This document shows, piece by piece, positions 33,067 through 42,322 of a DNA stretch of 64,000 nucleotides (position 1 is the first letter of the stretch; each line of letters begins with the position of its first letter). Below the pieces are notes generated by a model that searched no databases, was not told where the DNA came from, and was given only the letters and a program-made list of their open reading frames with translations. Location of the stretch: assembly GCA_021234155.1 (NCBI GenBank), contig JAJEKV010000004.1, positions 6,264,109-6,328,108 on the forward strand, given 5' to 3'. This DNA comes from Isoetes taiwanensis (Eukaryota > Streptophyta > Lycopodiopsida > Isoetales > Isoetaceae). The position numbers were made by a program, and so were the translations under genes.

Positions 33067-33910
33067 CGTGTAAACCGCTTTTGCGGCAAATCTACGAGCG
33101 AGATCACGGCGCCGTTAATGGCAAAAGCAGGCGCCGAGTTAAGCCCAGGGGGCGAATCTTTGACCCAAATATTGAAGGCCCACCTGCTCACTAAATATCC
33201 CCGCAAATACCCCCGATCCGTTTATGGGCGATTCACATGGAGTTTTTTTTGCCACCACGGTGACAACGCAGCGGCTTAACAGAGAACCCCAACTTATCGC
33301 CAAAGGCCACGCATCGCCAGTGTGGACGTCGCGCCGGTGAAACTCCAAAGCGGGCTGAAAAAGCTCTATTCATTGTGGATCAACCGCGAAATCAGCCACA
33401 GCTGAGATTATCCTTCATGTGATCGCTACATTAATGCCACCCGATTTTTTGCATTTAGAGCAGCGCTTGAAGCGAGCTGCAGCGGCAGCGCGGGACCGTC
33501 TCGAGACTCAAGACCTGCAACAAGCAAGCAAGTAGGCAGAGCAGACAAAGCTTGCTTTTTTCAATTGTTCTGGACAATATCGAGACTGCATTCTAGGTTA
33601 GGTTAAACATTAATTTTGCCCATTCTCCGCCCTTTTTGTGCGATGTGCCCGTTTTAACATCGAGTTCAAATCCGGAACGATTCTGCGTGTTACATGTTAC
33701 AGCTCCCTAAAGATTGCAGTTTTGGAGCTTTGAGCTCCTCATTTTGTCATTTTGTTAAATATGAAATGCTGAATGCCTGCACCCTAAAACTAAGCAGTGC
33801 CTTGTGTGGCTGAATGCGTGATTGGATTCTTGAAATTTCTGGTAAAAAGCCTTGTTGACTCCAGGAGAACATTGGATCCAGGGTCGTCAGCCATGCCGGA
33901 AATTGCAAGG

Positions 33911-33947
33911 GTTTGACTAGAACTATGCGGCATAGTTCTAGTCAAAC
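33911..33947. repeat. Perfect 17-bp inverted repeat with 3-base loop
   Basis: GTTTGACTAGAACTATG (33911-33927), CGG, then its exact reverse complement (33931-33947). It overlaps the stop codon that ends the hAT-like frame, so the stop is created by the palindrome arm. It may mark an inverted-duplication breakpoint. Confidence 0.95.
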
Positions 33948-35109
33948 CTTATATGCAAGATTGGTGCGATGACTCATGCAATGAATAACCTGCATATAAG
34001 GGGCAACATTAGCCTGAAGACGAACACCAAGACCAGATCTTTTTCCTTGCATTACTGATGCACCATCGGCCCCAAAGCAAATGAATTTCTGTGCACACTC
34101 CTCCATCGACAGTCCTGCACCTTCATACAAACAATTTTGAAGAACATTGAACAATGTTTCAGCAGTAGCATCATCATAAAGCTTTTGAATGCCTAAGAAA
34201 TGTGATATGTGCTGAAAATTTTGTATTCTATACACATGCATAGCAACCCAATGAGTATTATCCACTGCTGTCACTTCATCCATGGACAATGATAAGAATG
34301 TAGCTGACTTAAGAGTGGATCGGAGCTCCTGCTTTAGAGTTTCATTCATGCTATCAGCAAATTCCCAACCAGAAGGGATAGACCAATGTGTTACTGGACA
34401 AGAAGGAACACTATTACAAAGAAAAAGCTCTCTCAGTTGGGAATATTGTCTCATAGGTTTTCCATTAGCAAGTAAATAAAGTATTGCTCTCATCTGTACA
34501 GTCTTGGCTTTGCATTCCTGCCTTTCTTGTTGTGAAAATAAAACATGTAAGACAGTTTTCTTTTCCTTAGTTTGTTGTACCTTTAGCAAATGCTCCTCGT
34601 ACTTTTTCTGATTTTTTTGATGCCTGTTATCAGACATCCACTCAATTGCCTCAAAGCTTTCTCCATCCTCATCTACAATAATATGTTTTTTCTTTCCATG
34701 GTGTTTGGCAATGCTATCATATTTGCACTGAAAAACTGAATCTCTTGAAGAAGCCCAAGTACAAACCTTGCACCTCACCCATTCTTCACTACAAATCTCT
34801 ACACGTTCGATATAAGGAAATTCAGCGATCCATTCATCCCTGAAACATCTTCCTATCACATAAGTACTCTTTCTTTTCTTTCTTAATGAAGCTGCAGTAA
34901 CTTTTGAAGCTTTATCCATGGACTCTCTAGAATGGTCTTGGCTGCCAGGACTGTTGACATCTCTGATAGTGATGTTGGGCACATCTTCACCAAGAGAATC
35001 CAAACCATCAGAATTGGTACCACAAGGCACATTAGCATGTTTATTGCTCGAACTACTGCTAATCAGAAAGTTTTTTAAGTTACTTTGCTTGGACATGGTT
35101 GTGGTAGAC
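33942..35109 (-). pseudogene. hAT-like transposase, N-terminal two thirds (C-terminus missing)
   Basis: The open frame covers 397 codons from an ATG at 35135. A better start is the ATG at 35096-35094 (MSKQSNLKNFL), just after an acceptor-like TGCTTTCAG at 35110. Residues about 85-145 form a BED-like/ZBED-type Cys-His domain (CFRDEWIAEFPYIE, VRCKVCTW, HHGKKKH). Then comes a helical basic region, a domain with FLSLSMDEVTAVDN and the RNase H-like segment FICFGADGASVMQG with HCMSHRTNLAYKV, which fit the ZNF862/hAT-derived transposase group. The rest of the catalytic fold and the hAT dimerisation tail are absent because the frame ends in a palindrome. It resembles domesticated or truncated hAT copies; activity is impossible as it stands. 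Confidence 0.7.
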
Positions 35110-35238
35110 CTGAAAGCATTATCAGATACATGCATATGAGACTTACATAAGAGTGATAAGAAATAGTAGAAAACATCTTTTAGTTTATAACTATGCCATT
35201 CTCCAAGTTCTGTCCACTGGATTCATGAAAATCAGAAT

Positions 35239-35316
35239 ATATAATATGGCAAATCTATGGCAGAATATATGGCAGAATATATGGCGAAATATATTTGCAG
35301 AATATATGGCAAATCT
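35239..35316. repeat. Short tandem repeat (AGAATATATGGC type)
   Basis: The word AGAATATATGGC recurs four times with variants, flanked by GGCAAATCTAT at both ends. Confidence 0.8.
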
Positions 35317-35478
35317 ATCTTATTGCTTACTATGGAGAGAATAGTTGATGGTAGTTTCCAGTAACAAAATATAGGCTTCAATAATCCCTTGCTTCTTGCA
35401 TCTGGAAAACAAAACTCAAACAATAATTTTTCCTTCAAGAATAGTGCATTTGATCATCAAAGAATTGCACAGACTTAC

Positions 35479-35601
35479 CTGCAGCTTTAAGAATAAATTC
35501 ATCAGAACTGCAGAATCAAGTTTGGGGTTCAGCTTTGACTTGTATTTTAAAATATGAAAGTGCTTGTTGCAGTTCTTTTTACTTGGCTTTAAATCCTCCT
35601 C
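35479..35601 (-). CDS. Candidate exon 5 of an unidentified spliced gene
   Basis: It is bounded by acceptor CCCTGCTCAG and a perfect donor CTGCAG/GTAAGT. It encodes 41 codons in phase 0 (EEDLKPSKKNCNKHFHILKY then KSKLNPKLDSAVLMNLFLKL plus Q). It is Lys-rich then amphipathic. The phase matches the exon at 35724-35797. No further exon is clear before the hAT-like frame downstream. Confidence 0.5.
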
Positions 35602-35723
35602 CTGAGCAGGGCTGTTTGAATCTTGATAATCATCAATAGAGATGACAACAGCAGTACCTATTTACTCAAGTCCTTCTACGTAAGAAAATTTTTTGTTACA
35701 AAATCCATAAATCATTCTTTTAC

Positions 35724-35797
35724 CTCAAGGTCTGGTCCATCTATCTCGTAGCAGTCAGCATCCTGGGCTGGGAGTCTTTTACTGTTGATAACCACGG
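35724..35797 (-). CDS. Candidate exon 4 of an unidentified spliced gene
   Basis: It follows acceptor GATTTAAG and ends at donor GAG/GTAAAA. It encodes AVVINSKRLPAQDADCYEID then GPDLE when joined to one base carried over from exon 3. Family not recognised. Confidence 0.45.
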
Positions 35798-35906
35798 CTT
35801 AAATCACCCAGCCATACAAGCATACTGGTAGATTTCAATGATTGTTAGCTTCAAAACATGTAAGCTAGAAATGCTTCTAAGAAGTAGTTAATATTCCAGA
35901 CCTTAC

Positions 35907-35960
35907 CGCATTTAGGCTCCATCCATTTCGTTTTAGCATATCCGACCACATAATCGTAAC
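35907..35960 (-). CDS. Candidate exon 3 of an unidentified spliced gene
   Basis: It lies between acceptor TGTGGGTTAG and donor GCG/GTAAGG. In the frame compatible with exon 4 it reads YDYVVGYAKTKWMEPKC. A second frame is also open, so the choice rests on splice phase. Confidence 0.4.
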
Positions 35961-36297
35961 CTAACCCACAGATTTATAGAGAAAATTTTAACTGTGCTAA
36001 CATATATCCAGATACAATAGGGCAAAAGGTACCTTGTAATGCTAATATTTTGCAGAATACATGATCTCCAGAGCTATAAGCATGGAAACTTGGCTGGTTT
36101 GAAACTCTAGATGCACTCGAAAATGCCTGATCAGAGTGTCGCCATCATGTTTTAGCCTTACAAACTTGACCGCTAATCACTATATATGGCTACATACCAC
36201 AGTATTAGGCCAAATCGGCTTGCTTCAATGCACAGTAAAATCAGCCAGGAGATACGAAATGGGTAGCTTCAGATACGAAATGGGTAGCTTCAGCACA

Positions 36298-36432
36298 TCA
36301 CAGTAGGCACGAAATAGATAGATTCAGCCACAAAAGCAATTCGAAATAGATTTGTTGAGCCTTCTCAATGTAATCTGAAACAAGTTTGGGCCTTCTTAAT
36401 CGCTCTAGAAGTTGTTCCAGATCCTTGCTAGC
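36298..36432 (-). CDS. Candidate exon 2 of an unidentified spliced gene
   Basis: The acceptor is TTTCTGCAATGCAG. It reads ASKDLEQLLERLRRPKLVSD then YIEKAQQIYFELL in the phase left by exon 1, then LWLNLSISCLL and TGA at 36300-36298. The true exon may end earlier; no strong donor is seen. A 21-bp direct duplication lies just beyond the stop at 36251-36292. Confidence 0.45.
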   Translation of the reverse strand, partial: ASKDLEQLLERLRRPKLVSDYIEKAQQIYFELLLWLNLSISCLL

Positions 36433-36508
36433 CTGCATTGCAGAAAGAAATTTTCTTTAGGAATATAAATGAGGACTAAGAAATCATGATCAGAGCATGG
36501 TAATCTAC

Positions 36509-36616
36509 CCATGAACGAATCCTGAGTGATGAAGCATAGCCGGATTCGTATGCCAGATGGCGATTCTCAGGTTTGGATTCAATGGCGGCAACCAAATTTT
36601 GTCGAAACCTACCCAT
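36509..36616 (-). CDS. Candidate first coding exon of an unidentified spliced gene
   Basis: From ATG at 36616 it encodes exactly 36 codons (MGRFRQNLVAAIESKPENRH then LAYESGYASSLRIRSW) to a donor TGG/GTAGAT, phase 0, and splices cleanly over a 76-base intron to exon 2. The peptide is basic and looks like a genuine conserved N-terminus, but I cannot name the family. Exons 1-2 and 3-5 may belong to one gene. The hAT-like frame follows about 340 bases after exon 5 on the same strand. Confidence 0.5.
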
Positions 36617-36619
36617 CTT

Positions 36620-38063
36620 AAACACAAAAACCATTTCAAATTAGGCGACTCTTCTAGCGGTGCACCGACAATCACGAACTTAGGAAGGCTAAAGGACCTC
36701 GAATTTTTTTTGCCTACTTTTCAATTTTTTTTAGGGAAAATAACTCATGTATTTTCGCCAAAACCCTAACCATTGGGCCTTAAATTTCGCCATTTGGCGA
36801 TTAATCGCCACTAATTTTTAGGCTGACTATGCCATGCAGGGTTTCTCCATCTTCGCTGAAAATTCCACGATGCATTACCAAGTGCCCGTCATTCTTTTGC
36901 ACGATTCAGGTGCCTGTTTTCCATTTTCTCATTCTGATGCATTAGAAAAAAATTGTATACAATGAGCCCTGTTGATCTGAGGAATTGGGGAAGTCTGGCT
37001 GTTCATTTTTGGGGCAAACCCAAGAACAAATTTCAATAGAATGAAGCCATGGAACTTCATGCAAGGTGAGACTTTTGCACTCATTGTTGCTTCTTTCCAG
37101 TTGTTTTGCTAACTCTAATATACAACACAAAACAAAACCCCCCTTTCAAACCATTAATAACCCCAAAACCCAACAAGAACCATGAAACGAAACGACAGCA
37201 AGAAACATGAAAACACACTCTCGGGCCACTGAAGGGCAACCCTCCGTGCGCAGCACCTTGTTTTTAACGTAGCATATTTAACCCACGGCCTGAAGGTACC
37301 CTTATCTGATTGTCAACGACCATGCTAGATTTGCCCAACATCACATTTCACCTGGCATAAGACACTAGTTCATTCTTCTGTTCGGCATGTTCAGCATTTA
37401 TTGGCTGCAATGCGGCTATCATGTTTGCTCCAATAAAGCTGGAGATCCAATGAAACATTTTCTTAAAACAAGACAATCAACTCTCTGGCATCCCACAGAC
37501 CATCCCACAGACGGCATTCTAGGCGCCAGAAAAAATAACAGACCCTAAATCGATTTTCAGAAATGTTCTTAGAATCAAAAGGCATAATTTCCTTAAGGCC
37601 ATAGTAAAATCCAATAATACCATACATAGCTGAAAGCCTGGTCACCTTTTTGCGCCATATCTGGCAAAAACAAACGCTCAAATCCAGCGACACCTCTGGA
37701 AAAAATGCAAATAGCAAAATGGGTTATGGCAGGCAAAAGGTCGCATGAAGAAACTAAGCAGAAAGCTAAGAAATCCGGAAAAAAAAATGAGACGGATTTG
37801 GGAAGCTTAGAAGCAGATATAGATCCGGTCGAACCAAGCAGTCGGCAGTTTGGGGACCAGATTCGAGGTGAAAGAGGTTATTGGTACTGCATAGACTAAA
37901 AACAAAGATGCACGGTTTCAAACATAAATGAACTCATAAAGCTGTCGCAATCATTTCAATAAATTTCCTACAAGGAGTTTGCATGTAATAGGAAATATTG
38001 CAACAACTGGTCCAACAATAACAGGCCCCAAACAAAATAGAATAAGAAAGAAGTGGCCATGGG
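36620..38063. other. Non-coding stretch upstream of the candidate gene
   Basis: No gene is recognised. It may include the promoter of the minus-strand candidate gene just below 36.6 kb. Confidence 0.4.
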
Positions 38064-38305
38064 TGTTGAAGGTGTTCCTAGCAAAACCTTCAACCTCAGT
38101 GGTTTAGAACCTCCAGGTTGCTTGAGGCAACCACTTTGAGTGAAAAAATCACAAGAAGAATGCACAAACAGTGATTATGAACAGCTTTCCCTAAAGAGGA
38201 AAAAGTCTGCCTTGCAAGAATACATGCCAAATGCAAACCAAAGGGATTTTACACATGATTCTTGATTCTAAAGCTGCACAAGACCTTGAAGGATGTTGGG
38301 CATGA
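38064..38305 (-). repeat. Family-C LTR fragment at the 3' side of the element
   Basis: It starts TGTTGAAGGTGTTCC like 42323 and aligns with 22367-22610. After about 242 bases it runs directly into the region behind the fused RNase H, so integrase and the U3 half of the LTR are missing. Confidence 0.8.
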
Positions 38306-39900
38306 AAAGCAACCAGGTTAGTAACAAAATCAACATCATTCAAACCATCTTGATCCTCGTGTTCAAATAGAGCATAAGGCAAATATGCACTGGGATTTTC
38401 CACTAAACTAACCACTTTGACAGTAATATTATAGGTCTGAACCTTACAGGCCCATCTACACAACTTTGCTTTAGGTTGTTTGTTTGCAAAAAGGAGTGAC
38501 AAAGGATTTTGCTTCGTGAAGACTTGAATTTGGATGTTCTGTAACAAATGTCCCTCCCTCTCTATAAAAAACATGAGAGCTGCTGCACTCTTTTCCAGTC
38601 TAGGATATCTTAGCTCAGTATTAGGCCACATTTTGTTAGCAAAAGCAATAACATGATCCTCTTGTAGTAAAGCAACACCAATTGCCCTTTTAGTGACACT
38701 GATATAAGCCTTGAAGGGCTTTTTTAAATCAGGGGGTTTTAGCAGGATAGAATTACAGATGGCATTAATGATTTTGTCAAAAGATTCCTGGCACTCTTCA
38801 TTCCAACCAACCAGAATATGTTTACTTTCACTTTTGGAAAATTTTCCAACCTTTGTGAGGTTAGAAATTGGATTCATAGTGTGTGAGAAGTGGGGGACAT
38901 ACATTCTCAAAAAACTAGTCATTCCCATGAAACTTTTTACATGTTTAAGTGTTTTGGGAGGTGCTAACTTCTTCAAAGCCTCAACCTTAGCTTCAGCCAC
39001 TTGAATGCCTTTTGTAGACACAACATGTCCAAGCCGTTCTCCTTTTGAACACAAGAAAACACATTTTCTTGGATTTAAGCTGACTTCCCCCTTTTCTGCA
39101 CAAGGCAAACAACTTAGTTAGAATATCAAAATGACTCTTGAGGGAGGTTCCTAAGCAAAGATCATCTAAGAAGACACGAAAAGCATTAGCAGGCATGTCT
39201 TTGAAAATTGTGTCCATAGCTCTTTGAAAAGTTGCAGATGCATTCATTAGTCCAAAGGGCATCTTCCTCATGGCAAATATTCCCCATAATGTAATGAATA
39301 AGGTCTTTGGCTGATCCTCCTCCTTTATGCTTATTTGGTTGAAACCTGAGAAACCATCTAAGAACGAATATATGTCTTTACCTGCAACAGCATGTAAGAC
39401 TTCCTCTAAAAATGGTAAAGGGTAGCAATCTTTGATGGTGGCTTTATTTAGGTCTCTATAGTCAATGCAGATCCTGATGGTTTTATTTTTCTCTTCTACA
39501 GGGACAATGCAAGATAGCCATTCAGGGTTCATAATTTCTGCAATTACACCTGCATCCTTCATTTTATACAACTCCTCTTTAATTAGGCCTAGCGAGGATG
39601 CATTAATTCTTCTTAGTTTTTGTACCACATGTTTCATATCTTCTTTAATCTTTATCTCAAACTCACAAATACTTCTGTCAACACCAACCAGTTCATCATA
39701 GTCCCAAGCAAAAATGTCCTTCCAATCATCAAAGAAATTTGTGACAAAGGTATTATCTTCTTCTTTGAACAAATCTCCTACATACAAAACTCTATCTAAA
39801 CCTTTCTTGTTCAGTTTGATTTCCTTTACCTGTTTTTCTTCACTAGCATTGATTACCAGAATAGGATAGAGTTGTTGCAGGTCCTTTTTTTCTAGTTTTT
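38191..39900 (-). pseudogene. Reverse transcriptase with degenerate fused RNase H (family C)
   Basis: The RT frame (39787-38993) holds RICIDYRDLNKATIKDCYPL, SFLDGFSGFNQIS, MPFGLMNASATFQRAM and FLDDLCLGT, after the linker FVTNFFDDWKDIFAWDYDEL. It shifts frame near 39080-39000 into the 305-codon frame 39108-38191, which continues the thumb (LGHVVSTKGIQVAEAKVEAL) and the fused RNase H. There the first catalytic box reads YISVTK instead of YTDAS, and the later TDH box reads VFTKQNPL, so both aspartates are gone, as in family A. The frame ends in LTR sequence without integrase. Confidence 0.85.
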
Positions 39901-39921
39901 CCTCCTGAATTGCTTCTTCAG

Positions 39922-40422
39922 CTAAGTGTTCGAGAAGCAGAGTGCATCAGCCTCATCATTCTGCTCACTTGGCACATGACAGAGCCTCCAAGTTTCAAAA
40001 TTCTTTAATTCATGCATACCTTGATCTCTAAGCAAGATTATGTCTTCATTCTTAGCTTGATATTCACCCATTATTTGCCTACAAACAAGTTGAGAATCTC
40101 CAAAGATAACAATTTCATTAATACACAAATTCTTTGCCTCTTGGAGACCTGCTATGTAAGCTTTGTATTCTGCCATATTTGAGGTGGTATTAGGATAAAT
40201 TCTGCCTACTCTTGCAAGCAACCTATTGGAAGAGTCTTTGAGAATAGCAGCAGATGAGGCCACAATTAGCCTCTTGGAAACACCACCATCAAACCATAAG
40301 TAAGCAAAATTATCTTGTTTAGGCAATGCTAGCTGAATGAGGAGTTCCAAGTTGGATACTTGATTGTTTGCATTTAATTCAAAATTCTCCACGCAGGTTT
40401 GACAACAACATTTCTTCTTCAA
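39922..40422 (-). CDS. Extra RNase H domain placed before reverse transcriptase (family C)
   Basis: This 166-codon frame has LWFDGGVSK (Asp45), SNMAEYKAYIAG (Glu85), IVIFGDSQLVCRQ (Asp109) and NDEADAL (Asp159), so all four acidic residues are kept. About 25 residues before Asp45 are unlike family A. The frame ends after DALCFSNT by a shift; the following sequence (QQLYPILVINA and KKGLDRVLYVGDLF in the next frame) links it to RT. Its position between protease and RT is the same as in family A, so the order predates the split of the two families. Confidence 0.8.
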   Translation of the reverse strand: MKKKCCCQTCVENFELNANNQVSNLELLIQLALPKQDNFAYLWFDGGVSKRLIVASSAAILKDSSNRLLARVGRIYPNTTSNMAEYKAYIAGLQEAKNLCINEIVIFGDSQLVCRQIMGEYQAKNEDIILLRDQGMHELKNFETWRLCHVPSEQNDEADALCFSNT

Positions 40423-40464
40423 TGAAATTTAGGGCCTCGAATTCACCTACCTTGTTGTATAATG

Positions 40465-42279
40465 TTAGCTTTTTCTTGCCATTGGAAATGGTGCATTCCC
40501 CTTTTGAAACGGCCTAGCATCGACTGTAGAGAGACATTTTCTTCCCAAAAGCAAATCATAAATGTCTGATTTGTCTTCTATTCCTTCAAATGCAACCACA
40601 ACAAAGTTAGCTGCAACAACTATGCCTTCAACATCAATAGGCACATTACTGACTATTCCAACAGGATTAATCTTTGTATTTGAGAAGGATTTTAAAATCA
40701 TTGGAGCTCTCTTATCTATCTCAAGGCCATATAACCTCATGACATGATGAGGCATAACATTCAAAGGTGATCCTCCATCCAGTAGGACCTTGGTCAGGAT
40801 TTTTTTGCCCATTTTGGCAACACATGTGAAAGCCCCTGGGTCATAATCCTCCTGAGTAAGCATGTGCTCCTCGATATGGTTAGTCAGAGCAAATTCGTCC
40901 TCTCTGGTCAAATTGAGCACTTTTATCCTGTAGGATGGAGCTATCTTTAGCAGAGTTAGCAAGTCAACACTGATTTTAGAGTTTTTTAGCAAAAACTCAA
41001 AGTCCTCACTATCTTTATCCTTTCTTAAATATTTTTGAGCAGGGGGAGGAGGTACAACCATATTTTGCTCAACTTCCTTGTGTTTCTCAGCATCAACTTC
41101 ATCATTGGCGCGTGCTGGCTCTTTTTCCTTTGCATTATTCATTCTTCTAGTATGCACAGCCATAATCTCCTCCTGTTCATCAATTTCCTGCACAAATCTG
41201 ATGGAAGCATTTTGTTCATTAGGCTTAGATTTCTCCTGCCTAGCAAAATATTCTTTCACACTACACCTATCTTCATAATGTCCAACAGCTTTGCAAAAGG
41301 CACACACAGGGAATTCCTTACCAAAATGCCCTCTTTTTCCACATTTTATGCAAGGCCTATACCAACAGTAATCAGAGGAGTGAGTATCTCTGAAACAATG
41401 AGCACAAGGTGGATAAATCTTTTTCTCAAACTTCGAGTTCTTCAGCTCTTGAAGTTGCTTGGTCACCTCAACTAAAGCCTCTGATACATTGGTGATCTCA
41501 GCTCTTACAGTGTCCTCCATTTTTGTTTTTTTCTTTTCCTTTTGAATAGCATAAACTGGCACAGGTCCTGGTCCCATGTATTCTTGTTCATAATCTGGAA
41601 AAAAAGGATCATGAGGTGAGTGCATATCATCTTGTAGGTAGGAAATCATATCTGCAATTTCAGTAGCTTTAGTGAAAGCCTTATGTATTGTGTCAAAGCC
41701 TTCTTGTTTTCGAATCTTTAGCAACTTCCTGTGTATTCTTGGTCTACTGCTTAAACCTCTGATAAAAGATGCCACAAGATGTAGGGTATGGTTAGGAACT
41801 TGATTGATCTGACACTTGACAAGATAAAGATTAAACCTTTCCACATATTGATGAACACTTTCACCATGTTTAACGTGAAAAGTTTGTAACTCAAATATCA
41901 AATCTTGAGGATCCAAAAGCTTACCAAAATGTGCCAAGAATTTCTTGACCAACTCATCCCAAGAGTTAGCTCCTAAACTCATAACATACTCAAGCCAAGC
42001 TCTAACCTCATCATTCTTGAAACATTTTTTAAACTCAAAGAACTTGCAACCTTTCTTGTGCCCATATTCTTGGTAATACTCCTCAAAAGTCTTTAGAAAA
42101 TTGTTAGCATTCATGCTTGGATCAAAGGTAGGAATAGGAATAGGCATATTCAACTCAAAGTAATGACAAGGCATACCTGAATTTGCCTGTATAGTCACAG
42201 TAGGTGCTACAGCAGAGGCTTCATGATTCTCTTGTGCTTCAGCATGCTCAGATGTCTCATTAGTTCTCCTGGGGGCCAT
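40465..42279 (-). CDS. Gag-protease polyprotein (family C), 604 codons
   Basis: The start is the ATG at 42279 (MAPRRTNETSEHAEAQ), just inside the primer site. Residues about 50-190 are the gag capsid-like domain (MNANNFLKTFEEYYQEYGHK, SWDELVKKFLAHFGKLL). Three knuckles follow: CAHCFRDTHSSDYC, CIKCGKRGHFGKEF and CAFCKAVGHYEDRC; the last Cys of the second has become Phe. The protease has VLLDGGSPLNVMP and YDLLLGRKCL. Near the end (DARPFQKG) the reading diverges from family A, pointing to a frameshift close to 40495 that cuts off the link to the extra RNase H. Confidence 0.85.
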   Translation of the reverse strand: MAPRRTNETSEHAEAQENHEASAVAPTVTIQANSGMPCHYFELNMPIPIPTFDPSMNANNFLKTFEEYYQEYGHKKGCKFFEFKKCFKNDEVRAWLEYVMSLGANSWDELVKKFLAHFGKLLDPQDLIFELQTFHVKHGESVHQYVERFNLYLVKCQINQVPNHTLHLVASFIRGLSSRPRIHRKLLKIRKQEGFDTIHKAFTKATEIADMISYLQDDMHSPHDPFFPDYEQEYMGPGPVPVYAIQKEKKKTKMEDTVRAEITNVSEALVEVTKQLQELKNSKFEKKIYPPCAHCFRDTHSSDYCWYRPCIKCGKRGHFGKEFPVCAFCKAVGHYEDRCSVKEYFARQEKSKPNEQNASIRFVQEIDEQEEIMAVHTRRMNNAKEKEPARANDEVDAEKHKEVEQNMVVPPPPAQKYLRKDKDSEDFEFLLKNSKISVDLLTLLKIAPSYRIKVLNLTREDEFALTNHIEEHMLTQEDYDPGAFTCVAKMGKKILTKVLLDGGSPLNVMPHHVMRLYGLEIDKRAPMILKSFSNTKINPVGIVSNVPIDVEGIVVAANFVVVAFEGIEDKSDIYDLLLGRKCLSTVDARPFQKGNAPFPMARKS

Positions 42280-42301
42280 GAGTTCAAATTCCAGGAAAAT
42301 G

Positions 42302-42319
42302 ATCTCGATAGAACCTCCA
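42302..42319 (-). promoter_or_regulatory. Primer-binding site of family C, tRNA-Gln type
   Basis: The minus strand reads TGGAGGTTCTATCGAGAT, one base different from the family-A site (CCGAG there), three bases inside the LTR. Confidence 0.7.
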
Positions 42320-42322
42320 AAA

